From Tridacna crocea (Eukaryota > Mollusca > Bivalvia > Cardiida > Cardiidae), in NCBI GenBank assembly GCA_943736015.1, contig OX031071.1:14914119-14978118 (forward strand): 64,000 nucleotides of DNA, in the 5' to 3' direction. Shown here piece by piece: positions 1 through 12,300 of the stretch; the stretch's first letter is position 1; the number at the start of each line of letters is the position of its first letter. The position numbers and the translations under genes were made by a program. A model generated the notes under the pieces. That model did not search any database, was not told the DNA's origin, and saw nothing but the letters and a program-made list of their open reading frames with translations.

Positions 1-1170
1 TAGCAGGGTCTATCAGCATCACAGTCTGTCTGCATCACTGTCTATCCGTGTTACTGTCTGTCTGGGTTGATGTGTATCGGTTATAGCTGGGTCTATCTGC
101 ATTACTGTCTGTCTGTGTCGCTGTCTGTCTATGTCGCTGTCTGTCTGTTATAGCTGTGCCTATCTACATCACTGTCTGTCTCCGTTGCTGTCTGTCCATG
201 TTGCTGTCTATCTGTTATAGCTGGGTCTATCTGCATCACTGTCTGTCTGTGTCCCTGTCTGTATATCCGTGTTGCTGTCGGTTATAGCTAGGTCTATCTG
301 CATCACTGTCTGTCTGTGTTGCTGTCTGTCTGTTATAGCTGGGTCTATCTGCATCACTGTCTGTCTGTGTCACTGTCTGTCTGTCTGGGTTGCTGTCTGT
401 CTGTCTGGGTTGCTGTCTGTCTGTTATTGCTGGGTCTATCTGCATCACTGTCTGTCTGTGTCACTGTCTGTCTGTTATAGCTTGGTCTAAATGCATTACT
501 GTCTGTGTTGCTGTCTGTCTGTCTGTTATAGCTGGGTTTATCTGCATCACTGTCTATCTGTGTCGCTGTCTTTCTGGGTTGCTGTCTGTCTGTTACAGCT
601 GGGTCTATCTGCATCACTGTCTGTCTGGGTTGCTGTCTGTCTGTTATTGCTGGGTCTATCTGCATCACTGTCTGTCTGTGTCGCTGTCTGTCTGTTATAG
701 CTTGGTCTAAATGCATTACTGTCTGTGTTGCTGTCTGCCTGTCTGTTATAGCTGGGTTTATCTGCATCACTGTCTATCTGTGTCGCTGTCTTTCTGGGTT
801 GCTGTCTGTCTGTTATAGCTGGGTCTATCTGCATCACTGTCTGTCGGTCTCAGCAGCTGTCTATCTATTTGTCTGTCTGTCTGTGTTACTGTCTGACTGT
901 TATAGCTGGGTCTATCTGCATCACTGTCTGTCTGTGTCGCTGTCTGTCTGTGTTGCTGTCTGTCTGTTATAGCTGAGTCTATCTGCATCACTGTCTGTCT
1001 GTGTCGCTGTCTGTAAGTCCGTGTTGCTGTCTGTCTGTTATAGCGGGGTTTATTTGCATCACTGTCTGTCTGTGTCTCTGTCTTTCTATATTGTTGTCTT
1101 TCTGTCTGTGTGGCTGGCTGTATTGCTGTTATTAGTTGTATGTCTGTGTAGCTGTTCATCCTCCTGCATC
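1..1170. repeat. CTGT-rich tandem array
   Basis: A unit of about 51 bases (GTTATAGCTGGGTCTATCTG plus CATCACTG and a variable CTGT run) repeats from the left edge to about 1.17 kb, decaying at the right. A larger duplication is superimposed: about 424-640 recurs almost unchanged 220 bases later. Both strands have long open frames only because the repeat lacks stops. Confidence 0.9.
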
Positions 1171-2407
1171 CATATGTCGCTTTCTTTTTAGCCGTTATTC
1201 ATCTAAGTCACTGTCTGTCTATGGTGCTAACTGTCTCTTTGTTTGTGTCTCTTTCTGCTTGTCATTTTTATCTATATGCGGTCTATCTACCTGTCCATCT
1301 GTCAGTTATATTCATACTTTCATCATGCTCATTCCATCACATGCAATTGCAGCATCAAATTAACATAATCATTATCAACATCATCATCATCACAATATTT
1401 TCAGAATGCCAAAAAAATGGGTTTATACTAAAAGAGAAAAAAACAGAACTATAGCAATTTCTGAACAAGAGCAACTATCAAAGCTTGCAGTATACTGTGT
1501 TCTCCTTTCTCCAATCACCCAAGCATAAGTAAGCTCACAAAATGCACATTTTGGTCAAAGAATCAAAAGTTTCGTGTAATGATCAAACATAAAGTCTGAA
1601 TCAAACTGTTAACTGAAAAAAGTCACTACAACTTCCATAAATAGGTTCGATTTGAGGAAGTTTTCAAACCTACCAATGTGGGTAGTATGGCTGCTTTCCC
1701 ATTTTTCCATTCATTTGATTGATTGTCAAGGCTGATGAATATTCTACACTCCACCGGCCTGATGAATATTCTACACTCCATGTCAGGCGGGACCAGCCCA
1801 TTCATACTAAAGGGTAAATACAACCCATTTAATGTTGAAAAACATTGAAAATTCACATTTCAATGTATCTAGTGCTATATTTTCTTTCAAACTGTGAAAA
1901 TTACTCTTTTGTTGCATTTTATTGTCTTTTTCGACAGAAAAATACTATCAATGTATGGTAGGATCTTATGCATAATATCTGACAGAGTAGAATAGAACCT
2001 CGGTTGAACAAAAAGTCACGAGCGGTTTATATTCCTTCCGTTTTAGTACATGAACGGAGAAGTGAGAATGAACAGAGAAATGAGAAAAGGCCATATACGT
2101 AAGGAGAAATGATGCAGCAACTTTTGCAAAGATATTTCGTGCAAATCTAGTGCGCAACAAAAAGCTGCTTAAACCAAAACTGGAACCATCATACAGACCG
2201 TGGATCGTACCCACTCAAACATGCAACATAGGGTTCGAACTTTGCCTAGTATGTCCGAACTAACCAGGCTCTAGGCTGTCATATAAAATTAGAAAAAGCA
2301 GTGTTTCGGACAATTCTTCAATTCTTCTTGAAGCAGTTCAGGATAAAGTCCTTGGGAACTGGATTATCAAATGAATTTCCTTTATTAAAACGCTGTATAA
2401 ACGGAGG

Positions 2408-2498
2408 TACCTTCAGTTTGAAGGTGTCTGCTTCGATGCTATTCACGAAGATCAGTAACAATAATAGCATTGGAGCAGACACCTTCAAACTGAAGGTA
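2408..2498. repeat. 36 bp inverted repeat with 19-base loop
   Basis: The arms 2408-2443 and 2463-2498 are complementary along 36 bases with two exceptions. On the plus strand both exceptions are G-T (G-U in RNA) pairs. The arm contains a smaller imperfect palindrome, ACCTTCAGTTTGAAGGT. It belongs to none of the repeat families seen elsewhere in the window. Confidence 0.85.
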
Positions 2499-2581
2499 AA
2501 ATGGAGGCAATTATCATTATCCAAAGTTCAGCTTGTAAAAATTGTCTGTACTTACCCAGATTACCCATAAGGTACTAACAA

Positions 2582-2992
2582 TCAACTGTATATACAGCAA
2601 TAAAAATCTGATGCAGTCTGGAGATAGACTGCCGCGAATCTCCCGTGATCTTTCTTTCTTTCTTTCTTCTTTCTTTTCCACCCTCTTAGATAAACCACGA
2701 GTTTCATGTAACTTTCTGGGATACCTTTCATAAAATAATTAGTTGGCATCACATCAACCCTGGAACCCTTTGGACATGCTCTGCCTATATTTGTCAATTT
2801 CTTAGAGTCATTTATATGTTTTTCACAAAATAATTTGTATCTTATGTTATGAAGGTTAAACAAGAGTCTTCTACACTGGAATTCTATATTTTGTAAGTTT
2901 AAATGTTTATATTTTATAATAGAGAGTGACCACTTCGGCTGACATTCAGCTATTTTCACCAAATAAACGTCCGATTCCTGTGAGTTAATCAT
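2582..2992 (-). other. Unassigned open frame of about 136 codons
   Basis: An open frame with mixed composition (for example SIIKYKHLNLQNIEFQCRRL) runs on the minus strand; its C-terminal part crosses a CTTT-rich run. I recognise no domain. It could be a decayed coding relic or chance in AT-rich DNA. Confidence 0.2.
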
Positions 2993-3292
2993 TAATGTAT
3001 GGCATATACCTTATGCCCTAAGGCTAAATCCCACCAAAAAGAATGAATGGAAAAACGGTAAATGGATTTAGTTAGTAAATATATAGCTTCCTTTTGAAAG
3101 TTGTATTTCTATAAAAGTTGTCTATCGTGAATCGAAACCGGAAACAAAATCTGTTTCGATCACTCCGGTGGTTCCCTGCTTAGAGCGAAAAACGGAAACA
3201 TCTTCCATGATAAATCGCAGCATTTTGGAGTAAAAGTGAATGTGTACGTCAAACAGCGTGGTCCACAGGGAAAGTTGCAGTGATATTTTAAA

Positions 3293-3320
3293 ATGCCAAA
3301 ATCGAAACGGGACAAAAGAG
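3293..3320 (+). CDS. MRTO4: MRTO4 exon 1
   Basis: The exon encodes MPKSKRDKR and the first base of the next codon. The donor reads AGAG/GTACAG. The ATG matches the universally conserved Mrt4 N terminus, which decides the start. Confidence 0.93.
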
Positions 3321-6300
3321 GTACAGTTGCTTTTGATTGCATGAGTGTAACCAGGACTTTAACAATCTTTACTCACCTACGAATTGAGATTACCTGTTTA
3401 CTAGACAACAGAATTTTATACTGGTCCAAATTTACAGATGACAAAAATAAATGTGAATCAAAAATTGAAATTGATTTGGGAACAGTAGAAAACATTGTGG
3501 GAAAGGAGGAAATGCTGGTTACCAGCATCTTCTCCTTTTCCCACTATGTTTTCAAGGCTTTCTTTCTCAGGATTGTTAAAAGTTGGGATTGTGTGGTGAA
3601 GAGTTAAAAACCCTCACCACCCAAGTTTAATGAACCAGAGGTAGATGGCTTTTGAAAACACTGTTGGAAAAGCAGAAAATGGTAGTAGCCATGTCTCACT
3701 TCCTCTTCCACTACATCTTGAAGACAAATTCTGTCTTTTGAGACTCACTAAATAAGTCTTAAATTTTGTCATATGACAAAGAGTTAATACTCAACAGATA
3801 AAGTGCCAAAACCTAGACTTTCTTAACCCATTACCACACAATCCCTACTTTTGATGCCCCTGAGAAAGAAGGCTTTCTAAAAGCATCTTTCTCAGGGGCA
3901 TCAAGAGTAGGGATTGCGTGGTAATGGGTTAACCCTTTACCACACAACAAGACCCGCACAAATTTGAAAGTATTTGCTGATAACTGTTTCAATGTGGCTC
4001 ACATGAAATGATTTATCATTGATAGGGTAGAAAACATTGTGGAAAAAAGGAGAAAATGCTGGTAACCAGCATTTTCTCCTTATCCCACAATGTTTTCAGA
4101 AGCCTTCTCTTTCAGGGGCGTTAAAAGTCATCATTGTGTGGTAAAGGGTTAGTATATAGGATGACATCTTCATTTTTCAGTGTCCTTGACACAAACTAGG
4201 AAGAAAGGTTTGGAGCTAAAACAGAAAATAATAGAAGATGTAAGTACATGCACTTGTTTAACCCATGAACTGCCAAGACCAACTCAAGTTGTTTTTGTAG
4301 ACAGTGTAGATCAAGGTTAGACTACAGAGAATGTGCAGTCTGATCTTGGATCTACACTGTCCTCTGTTTTGTTACACATTCTGGCCAAAACAACCTTAAC
4401 TCTTTACCTCACAATAAAAAATTTTGACGACCCTGAAGTAAAAGTTTTTTTTGAAAACATTGAAAAGGAGAGAAAAATGCTGGCAACCAGCATTTTATCC
4501 TTTTCCCTCAATGTTTTCAACTGTATCAAATGAGAAGTTTCAGCATTTAATGCAACATTCAAATTATCATCTGCAAATCCTTTCAGTTCGGACTAGTCTA
4601 AAATCGTGTTGTTTGGTAAAGGGTTGACATGTTACTGAATGATACCCTGTTGTGATGGCTCCGAGGAAGAAGGCTGTTGAAAAAGTGGGTGAAAATGAAA
4701 ATGCCATTAACCTGCATTTCCCCTGTGATATTTTCTGTAAAAGACAAACCATAACTTGAACCATGTTAGACTTTTAGTGTAGAAGTCTATGATATGTATC
4801 ATGTCTATGTGCAAAAAAAAGAACCTACAGAGGGTAAACAAATGCTATTAAAACTTTACAAAGTGTAGAATCTAGTTAGTTGTGTTTATCAATAAAAAAT
4901 TGATTTAAGGTGTATGGGATGAAGAAATGCAAGGGATTTATCTTTAATTCAAACTGAAAATTGTGGTTGTCAAGTCTCAGGGGACAGACTCTAGAAAATG
5001 ACCTGTATTTTATATCCATTATAACCCATTCAACCTTGCGTCCATCAGGGGCAACATTTGTATCTAAGATACGGGAGAAATTATAGTTTCATAAAATAAA
5101 GATAAAATTGGTTAAAAAAATGGATGAAAACAAGAAAAGATGTACCTTAACCCTTTTCCACATAGTCCCTACTTTTGATGACCCTGAGAAAGAAGCCTTT
5201 AGAAAACATTGTGAGAAAAAGAGAAAATGCTGGTGACCAGCATTTTCTCCTTCCTCACAATGCTTTCTACTCTCCACAAAACAAATTTCAAATTTTCAGT
5301 CAATTATACCTTGTCGTCTGAAAATGCTTTCAATTTGGACAAGTCTAAAATATTGTCATTTGTTAAATGACCTTTTTCAAACAACAAATTTGAGACTCTT
5401 AGAATGGAAGGATTGTACAATTGACAATGTTAAATTTTGAAAAAAAATGGCAGAAAGTTCTTCAAAATTGTAGAAAACATTGTGAGAAAAGGAGAAATTG
5501 CTCGTTATTATGAGCAGTCTCTTCTTTTTCCACAATGTTTAAAAAAAAAAAAAGAGTTTTACTGCATACAAGTCAAAATACGGGTTTCTTTGGGAAAGGA
5601 TTAAAGCAAACATTCCTGTCTCAGGGTTGCTCATAATAAAAAGCAGAATCTGATACATTTCATACTAAGTCATAATTTCTAATGCAAGAAAAGTTGAAGC
5701 AGTTCTAATGGACAGTTATTCATTATAATTTCCTGTTCTGTTTATAGATCCAGTCTTGTGTGGACAGTTATGCCAGGATTTTCACATTTTCTGTACACAA
5801 TATGAGAAACAGCCACCTGAAAGAAATCAGAACAGAGTGGAAACACAGTCGGTAAGATCCATTTTGGATCATCTTATTCTTCAGCAGATTGAATGGGGCT
5901 TTTCTGCTACTTTAAAACAGTATTTCATTTATATTTCTGCCACACCTCATTTATGTATGTTTGATTTTTGAGTGTCTTGCCCAAGGACACTCAGAGTACC
6001 AGATAGAGGGAGTGAATTTGATTTCAGAATTGAAGATATAAATTATTCTCTGCTAAACCCTATGGTGTGAGTGCTCATTAGAATCATCTTATCAAGACAA
6101 TTTCAATGAGTATCTTTAACATAGGGTTTTGAAGAGAAATAATGACTTTAGAATACCATCACTCCCTCTTATCTGGAGCTCAGTCGCTATCATAAAAAAA
6201 CCTAGTGTCTGGATTGCGAATTGTATCTGGGGCTTCCTGGTTTAAGGGAAAAGGAAAAAACAGTTTCTCAAAGGCTGTGGAAGTAAAATTATTATTACAC

Positions 6301-9300
6301 TTCTTTCTCTTTATCAAACAACAAACATAACTGTTGAACTCACAATCCTAACTTTTAATGACCCTGAGAAAGAAAGCTTTTAAAAACATTGTGGGAAAAG
6401 GAGAAAATACTGATAACCAGCATTTTCTCCTTTTCCCACGATGTTGTCTACCCTTCCCAAACCAAAATGCAATTTTTGATTCACATCTTATTTATTGTCT
6501 GCAAATGCTTTCAGTTTGGACTAGTCCAAAATTTTGTCTTTTGTAAAGAGTTGAGACTGGTCCATCACATGTAGCTGATGGGATTTGTCCTGATAAAGGT
6601 TGAAAATATCGTGGAAAAAGAAAGAAGAAAATGCTGGTTACCATTATAGTTTCTCTATTTTCCACATTTTTTCAACAGGCTTTTTGCTCCGCAGTGTGTA
6701 TTAACTCTTTACCACACAATCCCGAGTTTTAACGACCCTGAGATAGAGACCTTCTGAAAACACTGTGGGAAAAGGAGAAAATGCTGGTAACCAGCATTTT
6801 CTCCTTTTCCTACAATGTTTTCTACCCTTTCCAGAACAAATTTCTATTTTTCAGTCACCTTTATTTTGTCGTCTGCAAATGCTTTCAAGTTGGACCAGTC
6901 CAAAATTTTCTCGTGTGGTAATGAGTTAAAAGAAGATAGTGTGGTAAAGGGTTTAGCCACTAAAACTTAGAAGCCTACCGGTATATACATGTAGGACTTA
7001 TTTTTTGCAGATTCTTTTTTGGAAAAAACAAAGTTATGTCCCTTGCATTTGGTCGCACAGCATCCTCAGAGTACAGAGATAATCTACATTGTTTGTGTTC
7101 TAATTTAAAAGGACAGACTGGAGTCTTATTCACAAACAAAACTAAAGATGAAGTTTTAAAGTAAGTAAACTTTTTTTCAGGACCGCAACAAATCTGGAGA
7201 TTTAATTAACTCATTACCAAAAAACAATATTTTAGGGTAGTCCAAATTAAAAGCATTTGCAGACAACAAAACAAAAAGAGCCGTCAGAGACGTGTTATGC
7301 TCCCCGAACAAGTGCTTGTCATAAAATATAAGAAATTGATATAAATTCACTTCTTTTATCCTAGAAGAACCTGTTCATGCCCCCCAAAATTTGAAGTGAA
7401 AAGGCAATTACTATCTTAGAGATAGCCAACATAAACTTGTAGAGGACAATAAGCCCAATAAGCCCCCTTTAAGCCTCCTTTTCCCATAAGATAGTATCGG
7501 ATCATTGCAATAAATACAATGGGTGTGTGGTTTGAGGCTTTTTTTAATAATAATTAAAATTTCGAAATTTCATAAAATTTTGAGCAGTCATGTATTAAAT
7601 ATTACATAAAACAATTTTTTACATGAAGCCCCCTTTTTCCGAGACGCAGCCTGAAATTGAGAAAAAGGAAGAGAGGTACCTGGGCAACATTCCAACAAGT
7701 TCAGATTTGAAATTTCACAAAGGTTTGAGCACTGATAAAAGAGAACCTAGTGAAAAACAATTTTTTCCATGAAGTCCCCTTTTTCCGTGATGCAGCCTTA
7801 ATTTGAGAAACCAGGAAAGACGTATTTGCACATTAATAATTCATAGATTGGAAAAACAAAGGGCACATGTTGAAACTTGTAAAACAAGATATAACCATGA
7901 AATGTTGACAAAAACTGAACAAGATATTAGTAAAAATTGCAATTTTGCATTAGGGCCCCTTTTTCATTTTACAAGAAACCCCCTTTTTCCATGACAGAGG
8001 GTCAAATTGAAAAAACACATATATAAAGGAACAAGAGCACATGGTTAAACTCTTAAAAAACAATATAACCATGAAGTTTAACGAAATTTTGACCAAAACT
8101 GAATGAAATATTAGTAAAAATTGGAATCTTGCAAGAAGCCCCCTTTTTCCATGACAGAACGTCAACTTAAAAAATGCCCAGACTAAAAATAGCAAGGGCA
8201 CATGCGAACACTTTCCATAAACAATATAACCATGAAGTTTCATGATATTCTGACTAAAACTGAATGAGATATTGGTAAAAATTGCAATTTTGCATTAAGC
8301 CCCTTTTTTCCATGACACGGGGTCAAATTGAAAATCCGGGAAATCTATATCGGCGCATTACCCCAAGGAGTTCATATATGAAGTTTCATCCAATTTGGTC
8401 CAAGGGTTGTGGAGAAATCGCTTCGGATGGACGGAAGGACGGACGGACGGACAGACGAAGCGGCGACTATATGCTCGCCCTTCGGGGAGTATAATAAAAG
8501 TGACTAAAAATTTGACATTTGTTTTGTGAAGGGTAGAAAACATTGTGGGATTTCTCACTTTTATTTTGTCGTCTGCAAATGCTTTCGATCTGGACAAACC
8601 TAAAATTTTGTCGTTTGGTAATGAGTTAAGAGGGGTATGTTACAGGAGACCACTCCTTCATACATGGCTTTGTCCGAATTTGAATGCAATACTTAACAAC
8701 TGCGTTGGGAAGATATCGCTTTAGCTCACTGGTTAAGGTATTGGCCTTTCATCCAGGCGTTCTAGGGTTCAAATCCTGCCAGGTCACTGTAATTCTGCCA
8801 TGCATTTGTGCACTTGTTTCTTTGTTATGGACTTTGGACGTAAGACTTTACTTGCTTTTTTCGTAACTTCCAACAGGTATTTTGATGATTATCAAGTTCC
8901 AGAATATGCTCGGTCAGGGAATGTGGCAACTCAGACGGTGATTTTTGAAGAGGGTCCGCTACCAGAGTTTTCACATGCGTTAGAACCTCAGTTACGACAG
9001 TTAGGGCTACCTACTGCACTTAAAAAAGGTAATTATCGGAGATTGCCAAATCAGCTTAACCCTTTCCCAAACAAGCCCTATTTCATATGTGTCTGCAGTA
9101 AAAGTCTTTAGAAAACACTGTGCAAAAAGGAGAAATTGCTCAGAACAAGCAATTTCTCCTTTTCCCACAGTGTTTTCTACCCTTTTGAGAACTTTCTGCC
9201 ATTTTCTCAAAATCTAGAATTGTCGTCTGCAAACTCTTTTGATTTGGAAGAGTTCAAAATTTGTCGTTTTGGAAAGGGTTGAAGCTGGGAATTTTGCCTT

Positions 9301-12300
9301 GTCATATACATCTTCATGCTGGCAATACCCAGAAAGGAAAAAAGCACATGCTCTTTAACAAGGGGGTCAATGCCTATGCAAAAGAGAACCAAGTTGGCCT
9401 GCAAATCTGACTTTGGTTGAAACTTTTTACTGTTGTTATCCCCCGCCATAGGCGGAGGGATATAGTTTTAGCGTTGTCCGTCCTTCCGTCCGTCCGTGTG
9501 TCCGTCCCGGCAAATATCTCCAATACCATTGGACGGAATTTCGTGAAACTTTATACACATGTACAATGACCCATTCTCCCGAGACACTTTTTTTGTTTTT
9601 TTGATTCGATGCAAAATGGCCGACTTAGAGCGATTTTAAGTTTCACTTAAGTAACACTTAAGTACACTTTTGATGTTTGGAGTCTTCTCTTCAAAACTAT
9701 ACAAAGTTTTTACATTGAACTGGTCACATCTGTCAACCTCCATTAGGAAATGCAGGAAAAGAAGTTTACCTATGTTGACCGTGCAATACCACAGTTATTT
9801 GCCTTTGTTTTTGTAATAAGGTGTCATGGAAAAAGGGGGTTTCATGTTATATTTCATTCAATTTCTTGTGAAGGCAACTCCTTCCACATTTCGTGAAGGA
9901 ATTGAATAGAATTTTGACAGAATATTTCTTGTCATGTGACCTATTGCATATTGTCAACATTTTGCGATTTGTAGCTGCGTCATGAAAAAAGGGGGCTTCA
10001 TGTTTTATTTCATTTTATTTCTTGTGAATGCAACTCGTCCTATATTTCTGGACAGAATTGAAATGAATTTTCACAGATTGTTTCTCATCATTTGACCTAT
10101 CCCATATTCTCAAGGTTTTACTATTTGTAGCTGCGTCATGAAAAAAGGGGGCTTCATGTTTTATATCATTTTATATCTTGTGAATGCAACTCATCCCATA
10201 TTTCTTGACAGAAATGAATAGAATTTTCACAGAATGTTTCTCATCATCTGACCTATCACATATTCTCAACGTTTTGCAGTTTGTGGCTGCGTCATGTAAA
10301 AAGGGGGCTTCATGTTATATTTCATTCTATTTCTTGTGAAGGCAACTCCTCCCACATTTGGCAGATTTAAGTGGAATTTTTACATTATCATGTGACCTAA
10401 CACAATGCCTCCCACATTTCTTGGCAGATTTGGATGGAATTTTCTCATGATCATGTGACCTACGGCATATTGTCAAGGTTTTGGGATTTGTAGCAGCATC
10501 ATGGAATAAGGGGGCTTCATGTTATAATTTAATTTTTCACCTGTATCTCTTTAATTACTGGACATATCTCAACAGATTTGGATGAGATTTTCACAGATCA
10601 TGCAACCTAGCACATGTTGTCAGGGTTTTGCAATTTATCACTGTAACATGGAAAAAGGGGACTTCATGTCAAATTTAATTTTTTATCAGTGTATCTCCAA
10701 CTTTTGCACATTATTTTCATAGAACTTCATATTTTTATTGGTTGATCAAAGCCAGTAACCAATGAGTCAATTGTTCATTCGTCTCTCCATGCATCTGTCT
10801 GTTCGTAAACCTATTAGATCACAAGTAATACCATATATCCATTCAGCTACGCAGGCAGGTGCTACAAATTTCAACACTTTAGTCTCTAGCTACCTGCTTG
10901 AAATGGCAGCAGTGTGGCGGCTTATATTGTGAGAGGGATTCTTCTAAAGTCCTTGACAAAAATTGATGAAACTTCATGCATGTTTTCTTTTCCATTACAT
11001 AGTCTGTTGATACATTTTTTTTCCACCACATATATGAAATCCTGAAATGAAAACAATTAAAGGAAATATACATAAAACCCCCTCTTTCCATGACATGTCA
11101 TTATATATGACATGTCATGGTAAAGGGGTTTTATGTATATTTCCTTTGTTTGTTTTCATTTTATGAAATGCCAAGTTCTGCAAAAAGGGTACTTAATGTA
11201 TAATCCTGTAATGGACCTCTTTTATATTTTTTTTATGTAATGAAATCCTGTGCCATGGAACAAGGGAGCTTAATGTATAATTTCATCATGGACCAATAAC
11301 AAAAAGGCCACATGTACATGCAAAACACAATACCTCCTATATGTTTGTATCAAAAAAGGTCTTTTTCGGCGGGGGATGTCATTTCAACGAAATTGCTTGT
11401 TAACCCTTAACTCTTTACCACACGAGAAAATTTTAGACCGGTCCAAATTGAAAGCATTTGCAGATGACAAAATAAAGGTGACTAAGAAATAGAAATTTGT
11501 TCTGGGAAGTGTAGAAAACACTGTGGGAAAAAGGAGAAAATGCTGGTTACCAGCATTTTCTCCTATTCCAATTGTGTTTTCAAAAGGCTTCTTTCTCAGG
11601 AGCGTCAAAAGTGGGATTGTGCGGTAATGGGTTACCAAATGACAAGATTTTAGACTCATCCAAATTAAATGCATTTGTAGGCAACGAAATAAATATGATT
11701 CAAAAATTGAAACTTGACTGTAGAAAAGAAGAAAACATTGTGGGAAAAGGAGAAAATGCTGGTTACCAGCATTTTCTCCTTTTCCCATAATGTTTTCAGA
11801 AGACATCGTCCTCAGGGTGGTTAAAAACCAGGGATTGTTTGGTAAAGGGTTAAATTTTCTACGTTCAAGGGACATTCTATCTTCAGATTGAACTGGTTGT
11901 TGAACAGAATTGATTATTTGATGACTTGGTATAGTGCATCACAGAGATACACCAAACCTCCATTTGCCATAGTGGCTCAAATGATGCAATTTTTCTTTGA
12001 AAGAGTAGAAAACTTTGTGGGAAAAGGAGAAAATGCTGGTTACCAGCATTTTCTCCTTTTTCCACAAAGTTCTGAAAGGCCTGTTTTCGTCAGGGGCGGC
12101 ACACCGGGGTGGCTCAGTGGTGAGCGTGTCAGACTCATGACCTGCTGGTTGTGAGTTCGATACCCGGTTGAGGCGAACTGTCTTTCCGGCTTATTTTCGA
12201 CTCTCACCTCTGCTTAAGAATGTGAGAAAAGTAGTCGGTGGCTGTGGAAAGAAAGTTGTGTTAGTACTGGTGTGGGAAAGCCAGGAAACAGATGTGCGTC

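Larger units (their letters stand above)
1171..3292. other. Intergenic DNA upstream of MRTO4
   Basis: This is AT-rich, mostly unique sequence with no MITE copies. It holds a 20 bp direct repeat (GATGAATATTCTACACTCCA, near 1735 and 1761), a CTTT run near 2652, the hairpin at 2408-2498 and an unassigned minus-strand frame at 2582-2992. The MRTO4 promoter must lie toward the right end, but I see no clear TATA box. Confidence 0.6.

Noticed and set aside
354-770. Long minus-strand frame with TDRQ repeats
   Set aside because: It is a translation of the stop-poor CTGT tandem array; several frames on both strands stay open.
1966-2214. Minus-strand frame of 82 codons
   Set aside because: No family resemblance and low-complexity SHFSVHSHFSVH content; not supported as a gene.
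5971-5993. CTTGCCCAAGGACA word, also near 38150, as a SINE relic
   Set aside because: The matching stretch is too short and no A or B box is attached at either site.
11384-11875. Open frame of 163 codons
   Set aside because: It spans two tandem hairpin MITEs and their junction, with the same repeat peptide twice.
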